Shown here: piece after piece, positions 1 to 5,668 of the stretch | Layout of the letters: the number at the start of each line of letters is the position of its first letter | Numbering within the stretch: the stretch's first letter is position 1 | Origin: Eggerthellaceae bacterium | GTDB taxonomy: Bacteria; Actinomycetota; Coriobacteriia; Coriobacteriales; Eggerthellaceae | NCBI GenBank assembly: GCA_017559045.1 | Contig: JAFYTB010000163.1 | Location: 1 to 6,099 of the forward strand | Length of the DNA: 6,099 nucleotides | Reading direction: 5' to 3' | Position numbers and translations under genes: made by a program | The notes under the pieces: model-generated | What the model was told of the DNA's origin: nothing | Database searches by the model: none | Seen by the model: the letters and a program-made list of their open reading frames with translations, nothing else

Positions 1-97
1 AAAGCCAAGGGACCCATATCTTCTCCACTCCTCTCTCGAGCTTCTTCGCAGCCCTTTCCGGGCCCTTAGTTGGATTACCTGCAGATGAAATCTTCAT
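1..97 (-). CDS. Possible 5' end of a leftward gene, cut by the window edge
   Basis: An ATG at 97-95 opens a minus-strand frame of 32 codons that stays open to the left edge. It begins MKISSAGNPTKGPERA and continues with a Lys/Arg-rich stretch. I recognise no family. No Shine-Dalgarno sequence lies at proper distance: an AGAGGA on the minus strand is more than 20 bases upstream, and an in-frame TAA lies five codons before the ATG. A promoter-like pair (TTGCCA, 16 bp, TAAACT) at 139-112 would start RNA almost at the ATG, giving a nearly leaderless message. The competing reading is a plus-strand frame ending at 104. The evidence is thin, and this may not be a gene. Confidence 0.15.
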   Translation of the reverse strand, partial: MKISSAGNPTKGPERAAKKLERGVEKIWVPWL

Positions 98-111
98 CGC
101 ATAACTGATTT

Positions 112-139
112 AGTTTATTCCTCTGCGCACAGATGGCAA
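112..139 (-). promoter_or_regulatory. Candidate sigma-70-type promoter, leftward
   Basis: On the minus strand TTGCCA (139-134, five of six matches to TTGACA) is followed after 16 bp by TAAACT (117-112, four of six matches to TATAAT), in the most AT-rich patch of the left region. It would drive transcription off the left edge, toward the open frame starting at 97. The assignment rests only on consensus similarity. Confidence 0.25.
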
Positions 140-323
140 GGAGAACCGCCTTTCGCCATACGAAAACCAGAGAGGGCTCCTGCGCAGCCAAAGCCCTTGG
201 GCGGAACAGAAAGGTGCCCGAGCTCTACCTTGAGCGAAGCGAAGAGCCAGCAAGTCATCCCGCTTCTGCACTGCAACTCCATCTCGCAGCGCCCGCCGTG
301 CTCTCGTCCTGATTCGTTTGTGC

Positions 324-351
324 TTTCGTCGTGACTCACAGGCCATATATC
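324..351 (+). promoter_or_regulatory. Weak candidate promoter for gpsA
   Basis: An AT-rich CATATATC patch at 344-351 could supply a -10 element (TATATC, 346-351). The best partner 16 bp upstream is the poor -35 match TTTCGT (324-329). Transcription would start near 358 and leave a leader of about 50 bases before gpsA. No better pair is visible between 105 and 407, so the true promoter may lie elsewhere or be non-canonical. Confidence 0.15.
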
Positions 352-397
352 AGGGCATTCGCGTATCATGGCAGGGAAACGACACCGCGACTTCGAC

Positions 398-401
398 GAG
401 G
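398..401 (+). promoter_or_regulatory. Shine-Dalgarno site that fixes the gpsA start
   Basis: GAGG at 398-401 lies six bases before the ATG at 408. The frame could be extended to a TTG at 318, but those 30 extra residues do not resemble a dehydrogenase N-terminus. The Rossmann Gly motif sits at residues 13-18 when translation starts at 408, as expected for this family. Confidence 0.7.
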
Positions 402-407
402 TTATCC

Positions 408-1424
408 ATGAATCAAGATCTTTCTGCCCCCGTGGCTGTAATCGGCGCCGGCTCCTTCGGAACGGCCATCGCCTGGCTGCTCTCCAGCGGCGGCGAAGAC
501 GTGAAGCTTTGGGCCTTCCTCGAGAAAGAAGCGCAGGCCATCAACGAGCAGAAGCGCAATCCCTCCTTTCTGTCGCATTGCGACCTCAACCGCGTCTGGG
601 CAACCAATAACGTTGCCGAGGCCATCGAGGGATGCCGTGCCGTCATCATCGCAACGCCCTCCTTTGGCGTGATGAGCGTTGCCGAGCAAATGGCCGACAC
701 GCTGCCGCCCGACACCCCCGTCCTCATCCTGTCGAAGGGCCTCGACCTTTCCGGCGAACGCCCGCTCATCGATGCCGTCGCTGCCGTCATTGGCGGAAAG
801 AACCGCCTTGCCGTGCTTTCCGGCCCCAATCATGCTGAAGAGCTTTCGAAGGGCGCCCTTGCTGGCGCCGTTATCGCCAGCGAAGACCTCGCCTGCGCCG
901 TCTTCTTCCAGAAGCTTCTGGCACGCGACTTCTTCCGCCTGTACGCAAGCGACGACCCGCTGGGCGTAAGCCTGTGCGGTGCCGCAAAGAATGTCATCGC
1001 CATCGCCTGCGGTATCGCACGCGGCGCCGACTTCGGCGACAACACCGTTGCGCTCCTCATGACGCGCGGCCTCGCCGAGATCACCCGCCTCGTTGAGGCA
1101 TGCGGCGGCAAGCACGAGACCTGCTTGGGTCTCGCCGGCGTAGGCGACCTCATCGTCACCTGCGGCTCCACCCACTCGCGCAACGGCATGTACGGCGAGG
1201 CATTCTCCCGCGAGGGCATCAGCGTTGCTGATTACGAAGAGCGCCGCCACATGGTCGTCGAGGGCGCACATGCCATCGAGCCCATGATCAAGCTGGCCGA
1301 GGCCCATGGCGTCGAACTGCCCATCACCTGCGCCGTTCGCGACCTGCTCGCAGGAAACATCACGCTTGAAGCCGTCTCCGCCGCCCTTATGGAGCGCGAT
1401 CTCAAAGCAGAAATGAGCCGATAA
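408..1424 (+). CDS. gpsA: Glycerol-3-phosphate dehydrogenase [NAD(P)+]
   Basis: This soluble enzyme reduces dihydroxyacetone phosphate to sn-glycerol 3-phosphate with NAD(P)H, supplying the backbone for phospholipid synthesis. The 338-residue product has the family's usual length. Visible features in order: the dinucleotide-binding GAGSFG at residues 13-18; the IATPS segment at 81-85; LSKGLD at 108-113; SGPNHAEE at 138-145 (usually SGPSFAxE in the family); GAAKNVIAIA at 191-200 with the catalytic Lys194; TRGLAEI at 219-225; GLAGVGDLIVTC at 241-252; SRN at 257-259; and VEGAHA at 284-289, near the C-terminal substrate and cofactor contacts. No key residue is missing. The ATG at 408 is chosen over the upstream TTG at 318 because of its GAGG site and the domain boundary. 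The lipoprotein nucleotidase gene follows 19 bp downstream on the same strand, so the two are probably cotranscribed. Nothing in the sequence shows specific regulation. Confidence 0.96.
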   Translation: MNQDLSAPVAVIGAGSFGTAIAWLLSSGGEDVKLWAFLEKEAQAINEQKRNPSFLSHCDLNRVWATNNVAEAIEGCRAVIIATPSFGVMSVAEQMADTLPPDTPVLILSKGLDLSGERPLIDAVAAVIGGKNRLAVLSGPNHAEELSKGALAGAVIASEDLACAVFFQKLLARDFFRLYASDDPLGVSLCGAAKNVIAIACGIARGADFGDNTVALLMTRGLAEITRLVEACGGKHETCLGLAGVGDLIVTCGSTHSRNGMYGEAFSREGISVADYEERRHMVVEGAHAIEPMIKLAEAHGVELPITCAVRDLLAGNITLEAVSAALMERDLKAEMSR

Positions 1425-1443
1425 CCGTCCGTAGGAAGTACCT

Positions 1444-3186
1444 ATGAGCAAAACAACCGGATTTTTCGCCAGGCTCGCCGCCTCGGCCCTCAGCATCGCC
1501 CTTGCCACCACCATGCTCGCTGGATGCGGAGGCCAGACAAGCGCCCCTGAGGCCGACCAGAGCGAGCAGGCGGAATCGGTTGTCCAGCAGGACATCGTCG
1601 TTTTGTTCACCAACGACGTCCACTGCAGCATCGATGGCGACATCGGCTATGCCGGCCTTGCCGCTTATCGTGATCGCATGCTCGAGCGAACCGACAACGT
1701 CACGCTTGTCGACATCGGCGACGCCACCCAGGGCAACGTTCTCGGCACCATCTCCGAAGGCCAGGTCATCATCGACATCATGAACGAGGTCGGATACGAC
1801 CTCGCCGTGCCTGGCAACCATGATTTCGATTACGGCATGCCGCGCCTCGGTGCGCTCATCTCGAACGCCCAGGCAGACTACCTTGCCTGCAACATTACCT
1901 ACACCGGCAGCGGCATCAACCAGCTCTCCGCAATCGAGCCTTACAAGATTATCGAGTACGACAACATCAAGGTCGCCTTTATCGGCATCGTCACCCCGCT
2001 GAGCACCACCTCGTCGTCGCCCGCCTACTTCATGGAAAATGGCGAGTACGTGTATGACTTTGCTGGCGAAAACGGGGGAATCGATCTCTTCAATTGCGTG
2101 CAGGGCTATGTTGACGAGTGTCGCGAAGCAGGCGCCGACTATGTCGTCGCACTCGCACACCTTGGCGACATGGAAGAATCCGCTCCGATGTCCTCCCTCG
2201 ACCTCATCCATAACACCGAAGGCATCGATGTCGTCCTTGATGCCCACGCTCACAACATAATCCCCTGCCAAATCGAAGAAAACCTCGTTGGCGACGAGGT
2301 GCTGCTCGCTTCAACCGGAGCAAAGCTCGAAAACATCGGCCAGCTCACCATCACCGCCGAAGGCGAGATGACCGTCGGCCTCATCTCGGGCTACCCCTAT
2401 AAGAACTCCGATGTCGAATCCTTCGTCGAGCGCGAATCTTCCACATACCAGTCCAAGCTCGGTGAGGTAGTTGCGACCTCCGACACTCCCCTCACCATCA
2501 GCAACGAAAGCGGCATTCGCCTCGTCCGCATTCGCGAAACCGCTATCGGAAACTTCTGCGCAGACGCCTTCCGCGCCATCTCAGGCGCACAGATAGCCCT
2601 CGTCAATGGCGGCGGCATTCGCGATAACCTGCCCTCCGGCGACATCATCTTCGCCGACGTCATTGCGGTGCATCCCTTCGGCAATACCCTCTGCATGGTT
2701 GAAGCAACTGGCCAGGAAATCATCGACGCCCTGGAGATGGCCAGCAGGTTTACTGAGGCCGAAATGAGCGATGGCGAATCCGCCATCGGCGAAAACGGCG
2801 GATTCCTACAGGTATCGGGCCTGCGCTACACCATCGACACTTCCATAGAGAGCAGCGTCGTGGTCGACGAGAATGGCAAGTTTGTTGAAATCGCGGGCGA
2901 ACGCCGCGTCAAGAACGTCAGAATCGAGAGCACCTCGGGTGCTTTCGAACCGATCGATCCCGAAGCTATCTACACGGTTGCCTCCCATAACTTCCTCATC
3001 AAGGAAGGCGGCGACGGCATGACGATCTTCATGGATAACAAGCTGCTTATCGACGAGGCTATCCTCGATTACCAGGTGCTCATTACCTATATCGTCGACT
3101 ACCTGCAAGGCGACCTGAGCGATAAGTACTCCACGACCGACAACCGCATCACTGTCCATAACGGACCGATGACCAGCGGCCACTAG
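1444..3186 (+). CDS. Secreted lipoprotein 5'-nucleotidase / UshA-family metallophosphoesterase
   Basis: This is a probable cell-surface phosphohydrolase that dephosphorylates nucleotides or related phosphate esters; the exact substrate cannot be read from sequence. The 580-residue protein opens with a basic N-terminus, a hydrophobic helix and the lipobox LAGC, with the lipidated Cys at residue 28. An acidic Ala/Glu/Gln linker leads to about residue 50. The two-metal phosphoesterase domain (about 50-320) shows TNDVH (Asp58, His60), GDATQG (Asp93), GNHDFDYG (Asn125, His126), AHLGD (His239) and DAHAH (His268, His270), so all metal ligands are present. The C-terminal nucleotidase domain (about 335-575) shows NGGGIR at 388-393, HPFGNTL at 410-416 and GGDG at 522-525. 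These match the nucleoside-stacking and substrate-binding segments of UshA-type enzymes. There is no LPxTG anchor. An AGGAAG site at 1433-1438, five bases before the ATG, supports the start. The gene sits 19 bp after gpsA and ends before the shared terminator. Alternative specificities in this family include 2',3'-cyclic nucleotides and UDP-sugars. Confidence 0.92.
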   Translation: MSKTTGFFARLAASALSIALATTMLAGCGGQTSAPEADQSEQAESVVQQDIVVLFTNDVHCSIDGDIGYAGLAAYRDRMLERTDNVTLVDIGDATQGNVLGTISEGQVIIDIMNEVGYDLAVPGNHDFDYGMPRLGALISNAQADYLACNITYTGSGINQLSAIEPYKIIEYDNIKVAFIGIVTPLSTTSSSPAYFMENGEYVYDFAGENGGIDLFNCVQGYVDECREAGADYVVALAHLGDMEESAPMSSLDLIHNTEGIDVVLDAHAHNIIPCQIEENLVGDEVLLASTGAKLENIGQLTITAEGEMTVGLISGYPYKNSDVESFVERESSTYQSKLGEVVATSDTPLTISNESGIRLVRIRETAIGNFCADAFRAISGAQIALVNGGGIRDNLPSGDIIFADVIAVHPFGNTLCMVEATGQEIIDALEMASRFTEAEMSDGESAIGENGGFLQVSGLRYTIDTSIESSVVVDENGKFVEIAGERRVKNVRIESTSGAFEPIDPEAIYTVASHNFLIKEGGDGMTIFMDNKLLIDEAILDYQVLITYIVDYLQGDLSDKYSTTDNRITVHNGPMTSGH

Positions 3187-3221
3187 CGCATCGAAAGACC
3201 ACTCGAAGCAAACCCGTAGAC

Positions 3222-3271
3222 AAAAACTTCGGGCCTCTGCAGATCTTGAACTGCAGAGGCCCGAATCGTTT
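3222..3271. terminator. Bidirectional intrinsic terminator between converging genes
   Basis: A perfect 15-bp inverted repeat, TTCGGGCCTCTGCAG (3228-3242) and CTGCAGAGGCCCGAA (3251-3265), encloses an 8-base loop. It lies between the stop of the nucleotidase gene (3186) and the stop of the ddl gene (3309). Read leftward, the stem is followed by GTTTTTG (3227-3221), a good U-tract for the ddl transcript. Read rightward, it is followed by TCGTTTGG, a weaker T-rich tail for the gpsA-nucleotidase transcript. Position, stem strength and flanking T residues all fit a shared terminator, stronger in the leftward direction. Confidence 0.88.
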
Positions 3272-3308
3272 GGTGGTCTGTAATGAGATTGACGACCGAC
3301 TTTACGCG

Positions 3309-4301
3309 TTATTTCTCGTACTGACGAACCAGTGCGTCAAGCACACCGGAAAGGGAAAGGCCCGCGGCCTTGCAGGCAGCCGGGAACAGGGAGTGCTCAG
3401 TCATACCGGGCGACACGTCGAGCTCGAAGACGCGAGCCTGCGCGCCATCCCAAATCATATCGACGCGGCCAAGGTCGCGCACGTCATAAGCGCGATACAC
3501 CTCAAGCGCCGCACGCTCGATTTCCGCGCGCATGGCCTGAGCAGTTGCCTCATCGGAAGAAAGGGAAGCCAAACGAACCGGCGCATGATACTCGACATCG
3601 CCATGGTTCATGCGAGCCTCAGCGTCGAAGAACTGGCCCTTGGCAACGATCTCGACCGGCGGCAGCGCATAGGCATCCCAGCCCGTACCAAGAATGGAAA
3701 CGGAAAGCTCAACGCCCTCGACCCACTGCTCAACAACAACGGCCTCATCGTAGGAAAGCGCATCCAGAATAGCCTCGCCCACATCCTCGGGCTTATCAAC
3801 GCGATGAACACCCAGAGCCGAACCGCCATGAGCGGGCTTCACGCAAACGGGGTAACCGCCGATGACGCGCTCCTCAATGAGATCGAGCGCGGTTGCAGCA
3901 CCCATGTCCTTGAAGGCATCACGAGCAACGTAGATGCCCTGCGGCCAGGAAGCAAGCGGCTCCTCGCCCGTCAGCATCCAGTACTTGGCAAGCGTGGAGT
4001 GCATAGCATCCTTATTCCAAGAGCGGTGGCACACCGATGCGGGAGATCCGACATAGGGAACGCCCACGAACTCGAGCAGGCTCTGAATGGTTCCGTCCTC
4101 GCCGTGCTTACCGTGCAGGGCAATATAGGCAACGTCGGGTCGCTCGCTACGCAGAGTGGGCACCAGATCCTTCGTAGTATCGAGCGCAATAACCCTGTGG
4201 CCAGCCTCCTCAAGCGCAGCGCACACCTGCTTGCCACTTGCCAGCGAGGCCTGACGCTCGAAGGACTTGCCACCCATCAAAACTGCAACCTTCATCGACA
4301 T
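3309..4301 (-). CDS. ddl: D-alanine-D-alanine ligase family protein (ATP-grasp)
   Basis: This cytoplasmic ATP-grasp ligase joins two D-alanines for the peptidoglycan pentapeptide. The 330-residue length is slightly above the short Ddl type. Visible motifs: GGKSFERQASLASG at 10-23 (Glu15 of the active-site triad); ALHGKHGEDGTIQ at 61-73; GVPYVGS at 80-86; Lys97 and Lys155 for ATP; KPAHGGSALG at 155-164 (Ser161 matches DdlB Ser150); GRVD at 278-281; and SPGMTEHSLFP at 297-307. Two active-site positions are unusual. In the omega loop, FFDAEARMNHGDVEY aligns without gaps to E. coli DdlB but has Met231 at the Tyr216 position and Arg for Lys215. The usual ExN metal motif reads ELD (Glu293, Asp295). 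Dipeptide specificity is therefore likely but not certain. The start at 4301 has AGGAGA six bases upstream; the alternative Met3 is spaced less well. It lies 56 bp downstream of the aminotransferase gene, probably in the same transcript, and ends 43 bp before the shared terminator. Confidence 0.9.
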   Translation of the reverse strand: MSMKVAVLMGGKSFERQASLASGKQVCAALEEAGHRVIALDTTKDLVPTLRSERPDVAYIALHGKHGEDGTIQSLLEFVGVPYVGSPASVCHRSWNKDAMHSTLAKYWMLTGEEPLASWPQGIYVARDAFKDMGAATALDLIEERVIGGYPVCVKPAHGGSALGVHRVDKPEDVGEAILDALSYDEAVVVEQWVEGVELSVSILGTGWDAYALPPVEIVAKGQFFDAEARMNHGDVEYHAPVRLASLSSDEATAQAMRAEIERAALEVYRAYDVRDLGRVDMIWDGAQARVFELDVSPGMTEHSLFPAACKAAGLSLSGVLDALVRQYEK

Positions 4302-4307
4302 GGTTTA

Positions 4308-4313
4308 TCTCCT
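4308..4313 (-). promoter_or_regulatory. Shine-Dalgarno site of ddl
   Basis: AGGAGA on the minus strand ends six bases before the ATG at 4301. This selects the first Met over the in-frame Met two codons later, which would be 12 bases away. The strong independent site suggests ddl does not depend on translational coupling to the gene upstream. Confidence 0.75.
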
Positions 4314-4318
4314 ATCAA

Positions 4319-4339
4319 CAATGTGGGTTCACACAATTG
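4319..4339. repeat. Small imperfect inverted repeat between the aminotransferase gene and ddl
   Basis: CAATGTG (4319-4325) and CACAATTG (4332-4339) are complementary apart from one extra T, separated by GGTTCA. It lies in the 56-bp gap before ddl. No T-tract follows in the leftward direction, so it does not look like a terminator. It could be an operator or an RNA-processing hairpin, or chance. Confidence 0.25.
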
Positions 4340-4357
4340 GCAAAGTCAGCGGGCCTA

Positions 4358-5665
4358 TTAGCATCCCGCGGCGTCGACGGATTCCTCCGCCTCGTCAGAT
4401 CGAGCGGGGTTCAAGGCTCCCGCTTCGAGGAAGGCACGATACAGCTCGAGCCTATTCTCAATTACCAGCGCCAGACGGCGAATAGCCTCGGTGATGTTCT
4501 CAGGCGATTCGTAGCTGAAGTTAACACGCAAGCAATTCCTACCCGTCTTGCCATCGGGATAGAACGCAGTGCCCGGGCAGAACGTAACGCCCGCCTCAAG
4601 CGCCTCAGCCAGCATGGAATCGGTGTTCACGTACTCAGGCAAGGTGATCCACAGGAAGAAGCCGCCCTCGGGGTGCGTCCACTTCGCCTCCGGCGGGAAA
4701 TACTCCTCAAGTGCGGCCAGCATGGCGTCGCGACGCTCGCCATACGTGCGAATGAACTTCTGCAGCGTGCGCTGCCACGGCGTATCAGTGAAGTAGTGCT
4801 CCACCACAACCTGGTCAAACGAGCTGCCGCACAGGTCACCGCCCTGCTTAACCAAGTTGATCTTGGCCAAAACATACTTAGGAGCAGCAATCCAGCCGGT
4901 ACGCAGACCGGGAGCAAACATCTTGGAGATGGTGCCCAGATACACAACCCTGTCGTCCATCGCCTTGAGCGGAATCATATGTCCGCCCTCATAACGAAGG
5001 CGACCGTAGGGATCGTCCTCGATGACCATGAAGTCATATTCGTCGGCCAGCTCAAGGAGACGCTTACGACGGGGCATGGTCATGGTGACACCCGCCGGGT
5101 TCTGGAAGTTCGGAATCACGTAGCAGAACTTCAAGCGAGGATTGCCCTTGCCGATGCGCTTGAGCTCTTCCTCGAGAAGGTCCATCCTCATGCCCTCTTC
5201 ATCGAGCTCGATGCATCGAATGTCGGGCTCATATGCCGAGAAAGCCTGAAGAGCACCCAGATAGGTGGGGCCTTCAGCAAGGATGATGTCGCCGGGATCA
5301 ATAAAGGCACGAGCGATGAGATCAAGCGCCTGCTGCGCGCCGGAAGTGATAAGGATCTCCTCGGGCTTCACGCGCACGCCGATGTCGCGCAGGACATCGC
5401 AGAATACCTGCTTGGTAGCCACGCGGCCGTCGGTGCTGCCGTACTGCAAAGCCACGGAACGCTGATCCTCAAGAGCGGAACGCGTTGCCTTGCGGATTGC
5501 CGTAGCGGGCAGAAGGGAAACATCGGGCATGCCACCCGAAAGCGAGATGATGTCGGGGCGAACCGCCGCTGCGAACAAGTCGCGCACGGCGCTTGAACGC
5601 ATTTTCGTAACACGCGTTGCCACCTTGTGCGCAACCTGATCGAAGGTGATGTGAGCTGTTGCCAT
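4358..5665 (-). CDS. PLP-dependent aminotransferase, class I/II (2-aminoadipate/aromatic transaminase-like)
   Basis: This cytoplasmic fold-type I transaminase moves an amino group between an amino acid and a 2-oxoacid. The 435-residue protein begins directly with the catalytic fold and lacks the winged-helix domain of MocR/PdxR regulators. Visible features: SLSGGMPD at 41-48; the SGAQQAL cofactor-phosphate region at 108-114; PNFQNPAG at 185-192 with the PLP-contacting Asn189; IEDDPYG at 215-221 (Asp217 for the pyridine nitrogen, Tyr220 for the phenolic oxygen); GTISKMFAPGLRTGW at 244-258 with the Schiff-base Lys248; and NCLRVNFS at 377-384 with the carboxylate-binding Arg380. The pattern is closest to LysN/kynurenine aminotransferase II-type enzymes, but the amino donor cannot be deduced. 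The last 20 or so residues are an acidic Ala/Glu-rich tail outside the fold. The ATG lies three bases after the stop of the upstream small gene. Its only purine-rich site, AAAGGATGG, is inside that gene and rather distant, which suggests translational coupling. Confidence 0.9.
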   Translation of the reverse strand: MATAHITFDQVAHKVATRVTKMRSSAVRDLFAAAVRPDIISLSGGMPDVSLLPATAIRKATRSALEDQRSVALQYGSTDGRVATKQVFCDVLRDIGVRVKPEEILITSGAQQALDLIARAFIDPGDIILAEGPTYLGALQAFSAYEPDIRCIELDEEGMRMDLLEEELKRIGKGNPRLKFCYVIPNFQNPAGVTMTMPRRKRLLELADEYDFMVIEDDPYGRLRYEGGHMIPLKAMDDRVVYLGTISKMFAPGLRTGWIAAPKYVLAKINLVKQGGDLCGSSFDQVVVEHYFTDTPWQRTLQKFIRTYGERRDAMLAALEEYFPPEAKWTHPEGGFFLWITLPEYVNTDSMLAEALEAGVTFCPGTAFYPDGKTGRNCLRVNFSYESPENITEAIRRLALVIENRLELYRAFLEAGALNPARSDEAEESVDAAGC

Positions 5666-5668
5666 AGA

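Larger units (their letters stand above)
1..407. other. Leader/intergenic region with no confident gene
   Basis: No frame here gives a recognisable protein. Open frames on the minus strand between about 110 and 369 translate to Arg-rich or Cys/Gly/Ser-rich, low-information peptides typical of untranslated GC-rich DNA. The stretch has several small symmetric elements: TTTCG-CCATA-CGAAA at 151-165, GCCC-TT-GGGC just after 190, the palindrome TGCGCA at 124-129 and again at 181-186, and GTGA-C-TCAC at 331-339. These could belong to a dispersed repeat or an untranslated RNA, but I cannot show either. At the far left two opposite frames run off the edge: a plus frame ending in TAA at 102-104 and a minus frame starting with ATG at 97-95. 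At most one is likely to be real. The last 60 bases before gpsA are its probable 5' untranslated leader. Confidence 0.5.

Noticed and set aside
110..369. Minus-strand open frames of 78 and 84 codons upstream of gpsA
   Set aside because: Their translations are Arg-rich or Cys/Gly/Ser-rich without domain patterns. The two overlap in different frames and neither has a convincing ribosome-binding site.
318..407. TTG start at 318 adding 30 residues to GpsA
   Set aside because: The extension does not resemble the family N-terminus, and the ATG at 408 has a properly spaced GAGG.
368..610. Plus-strand 80-codon frame starting before gpsA as a possible leader peptide gene
   Set aside because: Most of it overlaps gpsA in another frame, and its Arg-rich translation is not protein-like.
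402..1643. Long minus-strand open frame (413 codons) opposite gpsA and the start of the nucleotidase gene
   Set aside because: It lies antisense to a gene with complete family motifs. Its Gly/Ala/Asp-rich translation has no recognisable domain and is the expected by-product of strong third-position G/C bias.
1402..2271. Minus-strand open frame (289 codons) opposite the nucleotidase gene
   Set aside because: It is an antisense mirror of the conserved metallophosphoesterase domain, with no family resemblance of its own.
3246..4361. Plus-strand open frame (371 codons) over the ddl gene
   Set aside because: It runs through the terminator stem and over ddl, whose minus-strand motifs are unmistakable. 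The plus translation has no domain.
4238..5596. Plus-strand open frame (452 codons) over the aminotransferase gene
   Set aside because: The minus-strand product has every PLP-site residue, and the plus frame overlaps two real genes. It is a codon-bias shadow.
4358..5665. MocR/PdxR-type regulator
   Set aside because: The aminotransferase fold begins within the first 40 residues, with no room for an N-terminal winged-helix domain, so it is a plain aminotransferase.
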